DNA of 64,000 nt from an uncultured Bacteroidia bacterium. GTDB lineage: Bacteria; Bacteroidota; Bacteroidia; Bacteroidales; UBA932. This document shows positions 7,655 to 15,403 of the stretch, piece by piece. Within the stretch, counting starts at the first letter, position 1. Every line of letters starts with the position of its first letter. The notes beneath the pieces were generated by a model that was not told the origin of the DNA, searched no databases, and saw only the letters and a program-made list of their open reading frames with translations. The stretch is taken from assembly GCA_902785785.1 (NCBI GenBank), contig CADAAA010000003.1, positions 186,001 to 250,000 of the forward strand, written 5' to 3'. The position numbers and the translations under genes are program-made.

Positions 7655-9772
7655 ATGGAAATGAGAAGAATTGTGCTGGCCGTTTCGGCCCTGTTGCTCG
7701 TAGCCGCATCGGCGGGCGCGCAGAATGCGCAGGATTTCACACCTGTTCCGTATGCCTGGAAGTGGATAGCTCCCGGCGAGGTCGTGTTCACGTATGACGG
7801 AACTTATACTGACGATGATGCTTTCAGCGTCTCTGCCGCATCCAAGAGCATCACCAAGGGTGTCAAGGCCCCGGAGAAGTTCTCCCAGCTGCCCCTGCGT
7901 CCGGAAGGAGCCGTCAACCTGACGTATTCGCCGGACTCGACCAAACTCGCTTTTACGCGGGCCAACGACCTGTGGGTGGTGGACATCGCTTCCGCTGAGG
8001 AGACCCGTCTGACCTTTGACGGTACCGACCTGATACTGAACGGTTTCGCCTCATGGGTGTACTATGAGGAGATCCTCGGCAGGCCTTCGATGTACCGGGC
8101 TTTCTGGTGGTCGCCGGATTCGCGCAAGATAGCCTTCTACCGCTTTGACAATTCTCAGGTGCCGATGTTCCCGATTTACTCTCCCTTCGGGCAGGACGGC
8201 AGCCTGAACCTCACCCGCTATCCCAAGGCGGGGGAGACCAATCCCTCGGTGCGCATCGGTATCGTGGACCTCGGGTCGCGCGACATCGTGTGGGCGGACT
8301 TCGACGAAAAGGAGGACCAGTATTTCGGCATCCCGTTCTGGGGAGCGGACAGCAAGGGATTCTTCGTGGCGCGCGAACCGAGGCTCCAGCACGACCTAGA
8401 ACTGTTCTGCGTGGATCCTCGGGACGGCTCCAAGCGGCATATCTACAACGAGCATTACGATACCTGGCTAGACTGGCCGGAGGAGATGAGCTTCGGCTCG
8501 AAGGGCCTGTACATGGTCCGGGCCTTCGAGACGGGCTGGGAGCAGATATACTTCCTCTCCTATGACGGCAAGGAATTCCGCCGCCTGACGGACGGCGAGA
8601 ACTGGCGGACGAGCATCGTCCGTGTGGACGAGAAGGCCGGGGAAGTGTACTTCACTTCGAACCGCGATGCCACGGCCAAGGCAGCCTTGTACAAGGTGGA
8701 CTCCAAGGGCGTGGTGACCGCGCTGACCGATCCCGAGTACAATGTTTCGGGGGTGAAGTTCTCCCCTGACGGGAAATGGTTCGTCGCTTCGCTGTCGAAC
8801 TTCACCACTCCCACCCAGGTGTGGTTGTACGAGACTGCCAAGGCGAACCTCGCCTGGAGCGCCCGCAGGACGCTGTCGGCGGCGAGGGGTACGGGCAGGC
8901 GTATGAGCAACCGCTTTGCATCCACAGCTTTCAAGGTGGCGGACATGGCGGGGCCGGGCTTCGACGCTTCGAAGTATGCGCTGCCTCAGATGATACATAT
9001 CACGACTGACGACGGGCTGGAGATCCCGGCCGCCGTCACCTATCCGGTGGACTTCGACCCTTCGAAGAAATATCCGGTGCATTTCGAAATCTACGGAGGC
9101 CCCAATACGGCGTATGTGCGCGAGCGCTGGGTTACGCCATCGGCCTCCAACCAGTGGTGGAGCGAGCACGGCATCATCACCGTCACGGCCGACACCCGCG
9201 TGGCGGGTCACAACGGCCGTGCCGGCACCGACCAGGATTTCCGCAACCTCACCGCGGCTCCGGTCAAGGACTTCGTGGCGTGGGCGGACTATTTCCAAAG
9301 TCTCCCTTATGTGATTCCGGAAAAGATCGGCGTTGAGGGTTTCTCCTTTGGAGGCACGATGACCTCGCTGCTGCTTTTCGAGCATTCTGACAAGTTCCAT
9401 TACGGCATCGCTGGAGGCGGAGTCTATGACTGGATGCTGTACGACAGCCATTATACAGAGCGCTTCATGGAGACACCGCAGGCCAATCCCGACGGCTATG
9501 CCGCATCGCGCGTACTGAGCGCCGTGCCGTCCTATCCCGTAACGCCCTCTACGAACGACGGTTCCGTGATGCTGAAGATCACCCACGGCACCGGAGATGA
9601 CAACGTCCATTTCCAGAATACCTTGCAGCTCATAGACGAGTTGCAGCGGAGGGGCAAGGTGTTCGAACTGATGATCTATCCCGACGGCATGCACGGCTAC
9701 CGCGGCTACCAGGGACAGCACTCCACGGCCGCCGACCGGGAGTTCTGGCTGAAATACCTGAAAGGGGAGTGA
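7655..9772 (+). CDS. Secreted dipeptidyl peptidase IV-type S9 serine peptidase
   Basis: About 705 residues with a Sec signal peptide (MRRIVLAVSALLLVAASAGAQ after the first two residues). An N-terminal beta-propeller (DPPIV_N; SPDSTKLAFTRANDLWVVD, FRLTDGENW-like blades) precedes the alpha/beta-hydrolase domain. The nucleophile elbow is GFSFGG (Ser near residue 564) where most relatives have GWSYGG; the acid is in GTGDDNVHFQN and the histidine in YPDGMHGYRG. The enzyme should remove dipeptides after proline or alanine from peptides in the periplasm. The start is either 7655 or 7661. It follows the helicase by 1 nt and converges on the methyltransferase gene with adjacent stop codons. Confidence 0.93.
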   Translation: MEMRRIVLAVSALLLVAASAGAQNAQDFTPVPYAWKWIAPGEVVFTYDGTYTDDDAFSVSAASKSITKGVKAPEKFSQLPLRPEGAVNLTYSPDSTKLAFTRANDLWVVDIASAEETRLTFDGTDLILNGFASWVYYEEILGRPSMYRAFWWSPDSRKIAFYRFDNSQVPMFPIYSPFGQDGSLNLTRYPKAGETNPSVRIGIVDLGSRDIVWADFDEKEDQYFGIPFWGADSKGFFVAREPRLQHDLELFCVDPRDGSKRHIYNEHYDTWLDWPEEMSFGSKGLYMVRAFETGWEQIYFLSYDGKEFRRLTDGENWRTSIVRVDEKAGEVYFTSNRDATAKAALYKVDSKGVVTALTDPEYNVSGVKFSPDGKWFVASLSNFTTPTQVWLYETAKANLAWSARRTLSAARGTGRRMSNRFASTAFKVADMAGPGFDASKYALPQMIHITTDDGLEIPAAVTYPVDFDPSKKYPVHFEIYGGPNTAYVRERWVTPSASNQWWSEHGIITVTADTRVAGHNGRAGTDQDFRNLTAAPVKDFVAWADYFQSLPYVIPEKIGVEGFSFGGTMTSLLLFEHSDKFHYGIAGGGVYDWMLYDSHYTERFMETPQANPDGYAASRVLSAVPSYPVTPSTNDGSVMLKITHGTGDDNVHFQNTLQLIDELQRRGKVFELMIYPDGMHGYRGYQGQHSTAADREFWLKYLKGE

Positions 9773-10900
9773 TCAGATCCTTTCGGTCACGGCCATCAGC
9801 CGCTCCGAAGGAGCGCCGGTGAAGTCGGCCGTGAAAGCGAATATGTGGGTGTCGCCTTGTGCGACGCCCATTCTTTTTGCCAGCGCGTCGCTGGATATCG
9901 GGAGGTTCCTGGACGTGACGGAGCATTTCGGGAAGGCCTTTCCGAGGGCTTTGATGCTGCGGTTGTCAAAGGGATGTACTTCCTTGATGCTGAATAGCTT
10001 GCCGTGCTCCTTAAGGCTCTCGGAATACTCGGGGGCAAGGTAGAGATGGGTGAAGCGTCCGAGTTTGACGAGGCCGAGGCGGCTGCAGAGGAGATTGAAG
10101 CATCCGGCTTTGAGGAGTGTGGCGGAGGGCTCGAAGAGGACGCCGCCGAGGGCTTCGCGCCCTGGCAGCAACTGCGGCGCGGCCGCACTCTCTTCCGCGG
10201 CGGTGAAGCTCAGGCATTCGGCCACTATGCTGCATCCGCCGCTCCAGCCGCGCTGCAGCCAGGCGAGCAGTTCCTTGCATTCTCCGTCCGCGCCGACGAC
10301 GTGCAGTTCGCGCACTTCGGGTCCAAGCCTGTCGCAAACCATGGAAATGTCGGCCATGGGGGAGAGTTTGACGAGGACGTCGGGCGCGGCGGCCAGGAGG
10401 CCGGCCTTCAGCCGGAGCACGTCCGGGCTGCAGTCTTCCAGGAGGAAGACCTTGCGGCCCGTGCCGCTCCGCCGCGCCGGGTCCAGGAAGATCAGGTCCG
10501 GCCCGTCGGAGACGAGACCGGGCAGCGTCTCTTCCGTCACCTCGACGCTTGAGAACGTGACGTTGCCTATCCCGAGCCTGGCGAAATTCCTTTCCACCGC
10601 AGCGGCCAGGACGGGGTCCATCTCGTTGTAAACCACCTTTTCGGAGATGCCGCTGAAGGCCGCGCAGTCCACGCCCAGGCCGCCCGTCAGGTCGGCCAGC
10701 AGGCGGCATCCGGGGCAGATCCTGCGCGCCAGCGCGGCCTTGTACGCGGCCGTGGCCGACGAGCTGCACTGCTCCGTCGCGAGCTTCGTCGGAAACTCGA
10801 TCCCGGGGGTGTCAGCCCACTCCGGAACCTTCTTCCTCATGCGGGCGGCTCCAGCGTCGGAAATGTCTCCCAGAATGTCCGAAAAAGTCTTCTTTTTCAT
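9773..10900 (-). CDS. THUMP-like class I SAM-dependent methyltransferase
   Basis: A 375-residue protein of a family widespread in Bacteroidales (PG_1098-like ferredoxin-like domain, methyltransferase, Thump_like C-terminus). The SAM-binding motif I is LLADLTGGLGVD (about residues 67-78), an acidic loop NEMDP follows, and the catalytic-loop position holds DLIFLDPARR (135-144) where many RNA or DNA methyltransferases have NPPY. The substrate is unknown; RNA modification is the usual inference. The gene starts at 10900 behind a TATCTTTG -7 box and is divergent from the phosphohexose mutase gene. Confidence 0.85.
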   Translation of the reverse strand: MKKKTFSDILGDISDAGAARMRKKVPEWADTPGIEFPTKLATEQCSSSATAAYKAALARRICPGCRLLADLTGGLGVDCAAFSGISEKVVYNEMDPVLAAAVERNFARLGIGNVTFSSVEVTEETLPGLVSDGPDLIFLDPARRSGTGRKVFLLEDCSPDVLRLKAGLLAAAPDVLVKLSPMADISMVCDRLGPEVRELHVVGADGECKELLAWLQRGWSGGCSIVAECLSFTAAEESAAAPQLLPGREALGGVLFEPSATLLKAGCFNLLCSRLGLVKLGRFTHLYLAPEYSESLKEHGKLFSIKEVHPFDNRSIKALGKAFPKCSVTSRNLPISSDALAKRMGVAQGDTHIFAFTADFTGAPSERLMAVTERI

Positions 10901-10905
10901 GTTTG

Positions 10906-10913
10906 CAAAGATA
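10906..10913 (-). promoter_or_regulatory. -7 promoter box of the THUMP-like methyltransferase gene
   Basis: The reverse strand reads TATCTTTG, only 5 nt before the ATG at 10900. The resulting transcript would be leaderless or nearly so. Confidence 0.5.
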
Positions 10914-10934
10914 GGTATTCTTGCAGATAATTTG

Positions 10935-10942
10935 TAAATTTG
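10935..10942 (+). promoter_or_regulatory. -7 promoter box of the phosphohexose mutase-permease operon
   Basis: TAAATTTG matches TAnnTTTG and lies 37 nt before the ATG at 10980. Confidence 0.6.
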
Positions 10943-10979
10943 TGTCTGTTACCACGACGAACATAAAACCACATACCCG

Positions 10980-12644
10980 ATGAAAGATTTTAACGAAGTG
11001 GCCCAGAGCTGGCTGAACGGAGATTTCGATCCCGAGACCAAATGCAAGATCATTGAGTTGCGCAACAACGACCCCGCAGGCTTCGAGGACGCGTTCTACA
11101 AGAATCTCGAGTTCGGCACCGGAGGCCTCCGCGGCATCATGGGCGTCGGCACCAACCGCATGAACAAGTACACGGTCGGCATGGCCACCCAGGGACTCGC
11201 CAATTACATCCTCAAGCACGTCCAGGGCGACGACATCAAGGTCTGCATCTCTTACGACAGCCGCAACAACAGCCGGGAGTTCGCCCGCATCGCTGCCGAT
11301 GTCCTTTCCTCCAACGGCATCCATGTCTATATCTTCGACAACATCCGTCCCACTCCCGAGATGAGTTACGCCGTGCGCAAGAAAGGCGCCGTCGCCGGCA
11401 TCATGATCACCGCCTCGCACAACCCCAAGGAGTACAACGGCTACAAGGTCTCCTGGTCCGACGGCGGACAGGTGACATCGCCCGTGGACAAGGAGATCGT
11501 GGACGAGGTCGCCAAGATCACCGACCCGTCCCAGGTCAAGTTCAAGTCCGACCTCCGCTGCGGCGCCATCGACGCCATGGGCAAGGAGATGGACGAGGCT
11601 TACCTCTCCGACCTGCTGTCACTGTCGCTCAGCCCCGAGGCCGCTGCGCGTCATTCCGACATCAAGATCGTCTACACGCCGCTTCACGGCTGCGGAGTCC
11701 GGCTCGTGCCGGAGATCCTCTCCCGCGCAGGCTTCAAGAACATCATCCATGTCCCCGACCAGGATGTTTCCGACGGCAATTTCCCGACAGTCGTTTCGCC
11801 CAATCCCGAGGAGCCTGCGGCGCTCAAGATGGCCGTAGAAAAGGCTGAGGAGACAGGCGCCGACATCGTCATCGGCACCGATCCAGATGCCGACCGCATG
11901 GGTATCGCCGTGCGTGACAATGACGGCAAGATCGTGCTCTTCAACGGCAACCAGACCGCTTCCATGCTAACATATTATATCCTGAACCGCTGGAAGGATC
12001 TCGGCAAGCTCGGCGAGGGCAAGTACGTGGTCAAGACCATCGTCACCACCGAGCTCATCACCGACATCTGCAAGAGCTTCGGAGTCCCGGTGTACAATGT
12101 CCTCACCGGCTTCAAGTACATCGCCGAGATCGTCAAGCGCGAGGAGGCCAAGGGCGGGGAGTTCATCTGCGGAGGCGAGGAGAGCTACGGCTTCAACGTC
12201 GGCGAGTTCGTCCGCGACAAGGACGCCCAGGTGTCCTGCCTGATGGTCGCCGAGTGCGCTGCCTGGGCCGCCGACCAGGGCCTCACCCTTTACCAGCTCA
12301 TGCAGAAGATATACGAAGAGTACGGTTACCGCAAAGAAGGTCTCGTGTCGCTCGTTCGCAAGGGCAAGACCGGTGCGGAGGAGATCTCCCGCATCATGGC
12401 GGATTTCCGCTCCAACCCTCCCAAGGAGCTCTGCGGATCGCCTGTGGTCAAGGTCATCGACTATCTCGAGCCCGAGAAGACCGGACAGCCCAAGTCCAAC
12501 GTCCTGCAGTTCTTCGACGAGGCCGGAGACGTCGTCTCCGTACGCCCGTCGGGCACGGAGCCCAAGATCAAGTTCTATTTCGGTGCCAAGGGCGCCGATG
12601 CCGACGCCAAGATCGGACAGTTGAAAGAACAACTCGTTAATTGA
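10980..12644 (+). CDS. Phosphoglucomutase/phosphomannomutase (alpha-D-phosphohexomutase)
   Basis: A 554-residue alpha-D-phosphohexomutase that interconverts hexose 1- and 6-phosphates. The phosphoserine loop is ITASHNPKEYNGYK (Ser near 146), the metal loop is DPDADRMG, the sugar-binding loop is GGEESYGF, and the phosphate-binding loop is RPSGTEPKIKFY. The length places it with the larger PGM/PMM group rather than GlmM (about 450-460), and a GlmM-like paralogue lies at 38075-39529. The purine permease follows after 8 nt, so both are probably cotranscribed. Confidence 0.93.
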   Translation: MKDFNEVAQSWLNGDFDPETKCKIIELRNNDPAGFEDAFYKNLEFGTGGLRGIMGVGTNRMNKYTVGMATQGLANYILKHVQGDDIKVCISYDSRNNSREFARIAADVLSSNGIHVYIFDNIRPTPEMSYAVRKKGAVAGIMITASHNPKEYNGYKVSWSDGGQVTSPVDKEIVDEVAKITDPSQVKFKSDLRCGAIDAMGKEMDEAYLSDLLSLSLSPEAAARHSDIKIVYTPLHGCGVRLVPEILSRAGFKNIIHVPDQDVSDGNFPTVVSPNPEEPAALKMAVEKAEETGADIVIGTDPDADRMGIAVRDNDGKIVLFNGNQTASMLTYYILNRWKDLGKLGEGKYVVKTIVTTELITDICKSFGVPVYNVLTGFKYIAEIVKREEAKGGEFICGGEESYGFNVGEFVRDKDAQVSCLMVAECAAWAADQGLTLYQLMQKIYEEYGYRKEGLVSLVRKGKTGAEEISRIMADFRSNPPKELCGSPVVKVIDYLEPEKTGQPKSNVLQFFDEAGDVVSVRPSGTEPKIKFYFGAKGADADAKIGQLKEQLVN

Positions 12645-12652
12645 TACAGACT

Positions 12653-13975
12653 ATGTCGACATTCATCCGGAAAGCTTTCGGGCTCGATCCCGAGAAGCAC
12701 AGTATCCGTACAGAGATTGTAGCGGGTATCACGACGTTCCTGACGATGGCCTACATCCTGGCTGTCAACCCCTCCATCTTCGGCGCACTGGACGGCATGC
12801 CCAACGGCGCAGTGTTCACGGCTACCGCCCTTGCGGCCATCATCGCGACCCTTGTCATGGCTTTCTATGCCAAGAAACCGTTCGCCCTGGCCCCGGGCAT
12901 GGGCCTCAACGCCTTCTTCGTTTACACAGTCTGTCTCACGATGGGTTACAGCTGGCAGTTCGCCCTGACAGCGGTCCTCATCGAGGGTGTCATCTTCGTC
13001 ATCCTAACGCTCACGAAGGTACGGCAATGGATACTCAACTCCATTCCGCTGAGTCTCAAGAGCGCCATTGGCGCAGGTATCGGCCTGTTCATCGCCTTCA
13101 TCGGCCTGCAGAATTCCGGCCTGATCGTCAACTCCGACTCCACCCTCGTGACTCTCGGTGACGTCTGCCACGGATCCGGCCTCCTGGCCGTCATCGGCAT
13201 CTTCATCACCGCCATGCTCCTGATACTCAAGGTCCGCGGCGGCATCCTGCTCGGTATCCTCGTCACCGCCCTCCTCGGCCTGGTCATCAAGGACCCGGCC
13301 ACGGGAGTAGCCCTCACGCATTTCAGCGGCGTCGTCGATACCCCTCCTTCCATCGCCCCCATCTTCATGAAGTTCGAGTGGAGCCACATCCTGTCCTGGG
13401 ATATGCTCGCAGTGGTGTTCACCTTCCTGTTCATCGATATGTTCGACACCATGGGTACCGTCATCGGCGTGTCCCAGAAGGCCGGCTTCGTGGATGAGAA
13501 GGGCAATGTAGAGGATATCGACAAGGTCTTCATGGCCGACTCCATCGGTACCGTCTGCGGTGCCTGCCTCGGTACTTCCACCACCACGACCTACGTTGAA
13601 AGCTCCGCCGGCGTCGGCGAGGGCGGCCGTACCGGCCTGACCGCCTTCAGCGCGGCCATGTGCTTCGTGCTCGCACTCTTCTTCGCCCCTATCTTCCTCG
13701 GCATCCCCAGCGCCGCTACCGCTCCCGCCCTCATCCTTGTCGGCGTCATGATGATGGAGCCCGTCGTCCGCATCGACTGGACCAACTTCCGCGAGGCCAT
13801 CCCCGCTTTCGTGACCCTCATCCTCATGCCGGTCGCCTACAGCATCTCCGACGGTATCCTCATCGGTATGATCACCTACGTCGTACTCAACGCCCTCACC
13901 GGCAAGGCGAAGGAGATCACCCCGACCATGTGGGTGCTCGCGGTGCTGTTCATAGCACGCTATATTTTCATCTAG
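12653..13975 (+). CDS. NCS2-family purine permease (AzgA/GhxP-like)
   Basis: A 440-residue polytopic inner-membrane protein with the AzgA-family N-terminus EIVAGITTFLTMAYILAVNP, the conserved MGLNAFFVYTV segment and TCGGT-like region GTVCGACLGTSTTTTYVESS. The family carries out proton-coupled uptake of adenine, guanine or hypoxanthine. I chose the ATG at 12653 over an in-frame TTG at 12641 that overlaps the stop of the mutase gene. It converges on nth, and the two stop codons overlap by 4 nt (CTAG at 13972-13975). The precise purine cannot be told by eye. Confidence 0.9.
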   Translation: MSTFIRKAFGLDPEKHSIRTEIVAGITTFLTMAYILAVNPSIFGALDGMPNGAVFTATALAAIIATLVMAFYAKKPFALAPGMGLNAFFVYTVCLTMGYSWQFALTAVLIEGVIFVILTLTKVRQWILNSIPLSLKSAIGAGIGLFIAFIGLQNSGLIVNSDSTLVTLGDVCHGSGLLAVIGIFITAMLLILKVRGGILLGILVTALLGLVIKDPATGVALTHFSGVVDTPPSIAPIFMKFEWSHILSWDMLAVVFTFLFIDMFDTMGTVIGVSQKAGFVDEKGNVEDIDKVFMADSIGTVCGACLGTSTTTTYVESSAGVGEGGRTGLTAFSAAMCFVLALFFAPIFLGIPSAATAPALILVGVMMMEPVVRIDWTNFREAIPAFVTLILMPVAYSISDGILIGMITYVVLNALTGKAKEITPTMWVLAVLFIARYIFI

Positions 13976-14610
13976 GATTGTTTCCCGGAATATTCACGAC
14001 ACCAATCGCTCAGGCCGCACTCCGTGCACCTGGGCGATTTTGCCGTACATACGTACCGGCCGTGCAGGATCAGCCAGTGGTGGGCTGTGGCACGCTTGTC
14101 CACGGGGATGTGTTTTTCGAGCTCGGTTTCGACCGCGAGAGGTGTCTTGCCGTCCGACAGCCCGAGCCGGTGCGAGACGCGGAATACATGGGTGTCAACG
14201 GCGATTACGGGCTCATTGTAGACGACCGAGGCCACTACGTTTGCGGTCTTGCGCCCCACTCCGGGCAGGGTCATCAATGACTCAATGTCGGATGGTACCT
14301 CCCCTCCGAAGTCGGAAATGAGCTTCTGAGAGAGGGCGATTAGGTGGCGGGTCTTGCTGTTGGGATATGATACGGAACGGATGTATCCGTAGAGTTCGTC
14401 GAAAGTGGCTTCTGCCATGCTCTCAGGGGTGGGGAAGCGCCGGAAAAGCTCCGGCGTGACCATGTTGACGCGCTTGTCCGTGCACTGGGCGGAGAGCACG
14501 ACGGCTACCAGTAGCTGGAAAGTCGAATCGAAGTGCAGCTCCGTCTCGGCGACGGGCATGTTCTCCATGAACCAGCCGATGACACCGGCATAGCGCTCGG
14601 ACTTTCTCAT
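13972..14610 (-). CDS. nth: Endonuclease III (DNA glycosylase/AP lyase)
   Basis: A 212-residue base-excision repair enzyme for oxidised pyrimidines. The helix-hairpin-helix is LPGVGRKTANVVASVV, with catalytic Lys121 in GRKTA and Asp139 in AVDTH. The C-terminal [4Fe-4S] ligands are Cys188, 195, 198 and 204 in the spacing C-x6-C-x2-C-x5-C. The start codon overlaps the stop of the upstream FtsE-like gene by 4 nt, so translation is probably coupled. Confidence 0.97.
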   Translation of the reverse strand: MRKSERYAGVIGWFMENMPVAETELHFDSTFQLLVAVVLSAQCTDKRVNMVTPELFRRFPTPESMAEATFDELYGYIRSVSYPNSKTRHLIALSQKLISDFGGEVPSDIESLMTLPGVGRKTANVVASVVYNEPVIAVDTHVFRVSHRLGLSDGKTPLAVETELEKHIPVDKRATAHHWLILHGRYVCTAKSPRCTECGLSDWCREYSGKQS

Positions 14611-15317
14611 ATCGTCAGCGAGAGGTCTATGACTTCATTCTCGAGCCTTTCGTTGCAGGTCTCGTCCTTGCAGATGAACACCCTGCCGGGGTATTTCTCG
14701 AAGATGCCGCGGTTGTGGGTGACCATCACTATGGCTGTGCCGTCCTCCTTGTTGATCTTGGTGAGCAGGCGCAGGATGCCGTCGGCGGTCTCGTTGTCGA
14801 GGTTGCCCGTAGGCTCGTCGGCGATGATGACCGACGGGCGGTTGAGCAGCGAGCGGGCTATGGCGATGCGCTGCTGTTCGCCTCCGGACAGTTGATGCGG
14901 CATCTTGTGGGCCTTGGTCTCCATCCCGACGTCCTGGAGGACCTCAAGGATGCGCTTGTCCATCGCATCGCGGTCCTTCCATCCGGTGGCCTTGAGCACG
15001 AACTCGAGGTTGGACTCTACCGTGCGGTCCATGAGCAGCTGGAAGTCCTGGAACACCACTCCCGTCTTCCTCCTGAGGAAAGGTATGTCCTTGGCCCTGA
15101 TGCCGTTCAGGGCGAAGCCGCAGACCGTACCTTCACCCTCCTTCAACGGGTTCTCGGCGGTCATGGTGCGGATGATGGAAGTCTTGCCCGTGCCGACCTT
15201 TCCGACGATGTAGACGAAGTCTCCGGGATAGATGTCCATGTCCAGTCCGTAGATGACTATGCTCTCTCCGTTGATGATATTGGCTTTTTTGAAAGAAATG
15301 AGGGGTGTATTGTCCAT
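14607..15317 (-). CDS. ftsE: FtsE-like ABC transporter ATP-binding protein
   Basis: A 236-residue ABC ATPase. Walker A is GKVGTGKTS, the signature is LSGGEQQRIAIARSL, Walker B is VIIADEPTGNLD and the H-loop is MVTHNR. Overall similarity to FtsE is clear: the segment VVFQDFQLLMDRTVESNLEF and the small size fit the division ATPase that pairs with FtsX to activate peptidoglycan hydrolases. No ftsX is adjacent, which is usual in Bacteroidetes, so a different permease partner is possible. The ATG at 15317 is preferred over an in-frame TTG at 15338 because of the -7 box at 15347-15354. Confidence 0.85.
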   Translation of the reverse strand: MDNTPLISFKKANIINGESIVIYGLDMDIYPGDFVYIVGKVGTGKTSIIRTMTAENPLKEGEGTVCGFALNGIRAKDIPFLRRKTGVVFQDFQLLMDRTVESNLEFVLKATGWKDRDAMDKRILEVLQDVGMETKAHKMPHQLSGGEQQRIAIARSLLNRPSVIIADEPTGNLDNETADGILRLLTKINKEDGTAIVMVTHNRGIFEKYPGRVFICKDETCNERLENEVIDLSLTI

Positions 15318-15346
15318 ATCGGGGCTTATTTGGCTCAATTGTTGAG

Positions 15347-15354
15347 CAAATATA
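15347..15354 (-). promoter_or_regulatory. -7 promoter box of the ftsE-nth operon
   Basis: The reverse strand reads TATATTTG, 29 nt before the ATG at 15317. It is back to back with the TPR-gene promoter. Confidence 0.55.
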
Positions 15355-15367
15355 GCTTAAAATTGTG

Positions 15368-15375
15368 TAAATTTG
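15368..15375 (+). promoter_or_regulatory. -7 promoter box of the TPR-barrel operon
   Basis: TAAATTTG matches TAnnTTTG and lies 28 nt before the ATG at 15404. Confidence 0.6.
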
Positions 15376-15403
15376 TAGGTTGAAGTAAGATAATTGTTTT
15401 TTT